The notes under the pieces were generated by a model. That model worked only from the letters and a program-made list of their open reading frames with translations, was not told the origin of the DNA and ran no database searches. A DNA stretch of 7,361 nucleotides from NCBI GenBank assembly GCA_026988445.1, contig JALSLF010000559.1:1-7361 (forward strand), in the 5' to 3' direction. Both the position numbers and the translations under genes were made by a program. This DNA is from Bacteroidales bacterium. Its GTDB lineage: Bacteria; Bacteroidota; Bacteroidia; Bacteroidales; NBLH01. Each line of letters starts with the position of its first letter. Position 1 is the stretch's first letter. Shown here in pieces: positions 5,918-7,361 of the stretch.

Positions 5918-6003
5918 ACTGAGTTTTCATAGCTTAAGTTAATTGATTAGTTAGTTTTAGGTTAAGGTTATGGTGCTGCCCTGAGGAGGGCAGCACTTTT
6001 TTT
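5918..6003 (+). ncRNA. Candidate small RNA or attenuated argS leader (about 86 nt)
   Basis: The limits are inferred from a good promoter on the left and a strong intrinsic terminator on the right; the exact 5' end is uncertain by a few bases. The transcript has no usable open reading frame: the only ATG (5970) gives MVLP and a stop. Its 5' part looks weakly structured, and bases 5934-5975 contain no C at all, leaving an A/G/U-only single-stranded tract before the terminator hairpin. This layout fits a free-standing regulatory RNA. Because argS begins 72 bases later on the same strand, it could instead be a leader that is terminated most of the time; the separate promoter at 6039 makes that less necessary. 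I do not recognise a known RNA family. Confidence 0.5.
5973..6003 (+). terminator. Strong intrinsic terminator
   Basis: A perfect 10-bp GC-rich stem, GTGCTGCCCT (5973-5982) and AGGGCAGCAC (5987-5996), closes a GAGG tetraloop and is followed directly by seven T's (5997-6003). It is by far the strongest terminator in the window. No protein gene lies upstream on this strand for over 3 kb (the nearest, the radical SAM gene, ends at 2558), so it must end a short transcript that begins nearby. Confidence 0.92.
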
Positions 6004-6038
6004 ATACCTGTATGTAAGTTTTATTAAAGGATTGTTTC

Positions 6039-6046
6039 TATTTTTG
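6039..6046 (+). promoter_or_regulatory. -7 promoter box for argS
   Basis: TATTTTTG followed by CA matches TAnnTTTG exactly. Transcription would start near 6052, giving an A-rich leader of about 23 nt that includes nine consecutive A's. The word ATTAAAGGATT (6023-6033) lies exactly five bases upstream, as at the radical SAM promoter. No clear -33 TTTG is present. Confidence 0.6.
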
Positions 6047-6074
6047 CATTCTGTTTAAATAAAAAAAAATAAAA

Positions 6075-7361
6075 ATGGACTTTACCGCATATCTTAAAGA
6101 AAAAATTCAGGAAGGGCTTATACATCTTTATGGTCAACAAGTTAACGAAAATTTAATTCAAATTCAAAATACCCGGAAAGATTTTACCGGCGATTATACC
6201 GTAGTTACTTTTCCGCTATTACGATTTAGCAAAAAATCGCCTGAGCAAACCGGTGAAGAATTAGGAAAATATCTTACCGAAAATATTGATAAGCTAAAAT
6301 CATTTAATGTAATCAAAGGTTTTTTAAATCTGGAATTGAGTCAAAATTTTTGGCTGGATAAATTTAAAAACGCCGCAAATGACAAACATTTCGGTATCAA
6401 TTTACCCAATGAAAATGCTGAAACCGTATTGGTTGAATATTCATCGCCCAACACAAATAAACCCCTGCACTTAGGACACATCCGCAATAATTTATTGGGT
6501 TATTCTATATCAAAAATTATGGAAGCCAACAACAATAAAGTGATTAAAACCAATATAGTAAACGACAGGGGAATTCATATTTGTAAATCCATGCTGGCAT
6601 GGCAAAAGTGGGGCAATGGCGAAACGCCGGAAACAAGTGGTATGAAAGGCGATTTTTTGGTAGGTAAATACTATGTAAAATTTGACCAAGAATATAAAAA
6701 AGAAATCAAACAATTAGTTGAAAAAGGAAAAAGTAAAGAAGAAGCGGAACAAGAAGCATCATTAATTCAAGAAGCCCGTGAAATGCTGCGCAAATGGGAA
6801 GCAGGCGATAATGAAGTAGTCAATCTTTGGAAAAAAATGAATAATTGGGTTTACGATGGCTTTGATATTACTTATAAAAAACTCGGGGTTGATTTTGATA
6901 AAATTTATTACGAATCGGATACTTATAAAATTGGTAAAAAGTTAGTGCTCGAAGGTTTAGAAAAAGGAAAACTGATAAAAGAAGCCGATGGCTCGGTATG
7001 GGCTGATTTAACCGATAAAGGTTTGGATAAAAAAATATTGCTTCGTTCTGACGGAACCTCGGTATATATGACCCAAGATATTGGTACGGCTTATTTACGA
7101 TACACAGATTATCAATTTGACAAACACATATATGTAGTTGGTAATGAGCAAGATTATCACTTTAAAGTATTAAAAATTATATTGGAAGAATTAGGCTTTT
7201 CATGGGCTAAAAATATTCAACATCTATCTTACGGAATGGTAGAGTTACCTGAAGGTAAAATGAAATCGCGCGAAGGAACGGTAGTAGATGCCGATGATTT
7301 AATTGCCAATATGGTAGATACTGCACGTCAAATTTCGCAAGAACTGGGTAAACTCGACGGT
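6075..7361 (+). CDS. argS: Arginyl-tRNA synthetase, 3'-truncated by the window edge
   Basis: A class I aminoacyl-tRNA synthetase that joins arginine to its tRNA using ATP in the cytoplasm. The first 429 codons are present and open to the last base; bacterial ArgS is usually 550-600 residues, so the C-terminal anticodon-binding domain lies beyond the window. The N-terminal additional domain that contacts the tRNA D-loop spans roughly residues 1-110. The catalytic core begins with VEYSSPNTNKPLHLGHIRN, where HLGH (132-135) is the HIGH signature. MTQDIGTAYLR and the YVVGNEQDYHF region follow, typical of ArgS. The second signature is the KMSKS variant KMKSR (395-399) in EGKMKSREGTVVDADDL. The ATG at 6075 is the first in frame after the promoter and gives a family-like N-terminus. 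An A-rich leader without a Shine-Dalgarno sequence precedes it. Confidence 0.96.
   Translation, partial: MDFTAYLKEKIQEGLIHLYGQQVNENLIQIQNTRKDFTGDYTVVTFPLLRFSKKSPEQTGEELGKYLTENIDKLKSFNVIKGFLNLELSQNFWLDKFKNAANDKHFGINLPNENAETVLVEYSSPNTNKPLHLGHIRNNLLGYSISKIMEANNNKVIKTNIVNDRGIHICKSMLAWQKWGNGETPETSGMKGDFLVGKYYVKFDQEYKKEIKQLVEKGKSKEEAEQEASLIQEAREMLRKWEAGDNEVVNLWKKMNNWVYDGFDITYKKLGVDFDKIYYESDTYKIGKKLVLEGLEKGKLIKEADGSVWADLTDKGLDKKILLRSDGTSVYMTQDIGTAYLRYTDYQFDKHIYVVGNEQDYHFKVLKIILEELGFSWAKNIQHLSYGMVELPEGKMKSREGTVVDADDLIANMVDTARQISQELGKLDG

Larger units (their letters stand above)
5774..6074. other. Divergent regulatory region between the small membrane protein gene and argS
   Basis: This stretch has no protein gene. 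From left to right it holds AT-rich DNA upstream of the minus-strand gene, where I see no exact -7 box, only a TATCTTTA near-match at 5782-5789. Then come nested inverted repeats (5844-5883), a plus-strand promoter (5882-5912), a candidate small transcript (about 5918-6003) ending in a strong terminator, the argS promoter (6039-6046) and an A-rich leader. Confidence 0.7.

Noticed and set aside
5970..5984. Four-codon leader peptide (MVLP) covering the left terminator arm, as a classical attenuator of argS
   Set aside because: It has no arginine codons, and the AAGG before it is only two bases from the ATG, too close to serve as a ribosome binding site.
5537..6003. Type I toxin-antitoxin pair (small membrane protein plus small RNA)
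   Set aside because: The protein is longer than usual type I toxins, has two helices, and the candidate RNA neither overlaps nor is antisense to its gene.
6510..6713. 67-codon minus-strand frame inside argS
   Set aside because: It is antisense to the conserved catalytic core of argS.
1..7361. CRISPR array, phage, insertion sequence or defence system
   Set aside because: I saw no spaced direct repeats, transposase, integrase, nuclease or other accessory genes; the coding content is housekeeping and signalling.

Overview
The window is a low-GC, gene-dense stretch of bacterial chromosome, most likely from the Bacteroidota. The evidence is the promoters: four sites upstream of genes or transcripts match the Bacteroidota sigma-factor -7 box TAnnTTTG. 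The start regions are A-rich with no clear Shine-Dalgarno sequence, and the proteins have a Bacteroidota-like character. I cannot name a genus from the sequence alone.

Layout: (1) 1-1491, plus strand, the 3' portion of pckA, the ATP-dependent phosphoenolpyruvate carboxykinase; about 44 N-terminal residues lie outside the window. (2) 1492-1598, a short intergenic region with three AT-rich inverted repeats, one of them terminator-like, with the promoter of the next gene embedded in its loop. (3) 1599-2558, plus strand, a YhcC/TIGR01212-type radical SAM protein. (4) 2565-5078, minus strand, a soluble hybrid histidine kinase with three PAS domains and a C-terminal receiver domain; it converges on the radical SAM gene with only six bases between the stop codons. 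(5) 5109-5536, a non-coding region with a distal candidate promoter for the kinase, a 14-bp palindrome, a strong GC-rich palindrome and a degenerate 7-bp tandem repeat. (6) 5537-5773, minus strand, a small protein with two membrane segments. (7) 5774-6074, a regulatory region with nested inverted repeats, a promoter, a strong intrinsic terminator and a second promoter; the first promoter and the terminator together define a candidate small RNA of about 86 nt. (8) 6075-7361, plus strand, the first 429 codons of argS (arginyl-tRNA synthetase), which runs off the window.

The genes do not form an evident pathway. Gluconeogenic or anaplerotic carbon metabolism, an uncharacterised radical SAM enzyme, an orphan signalling kinase and a tRNA synthetase sit side by side, each apparently with its own promoter. 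I found no phage, CRISPR, insertion-sequence or defence genes. The most interesting material is non-coding: the candidate small RNA with its nested operator-like repeats, and an element (ATTAAA, then ten bases, then TAnnTTTG) shared at identical spacing by all three plus-strand promoters.
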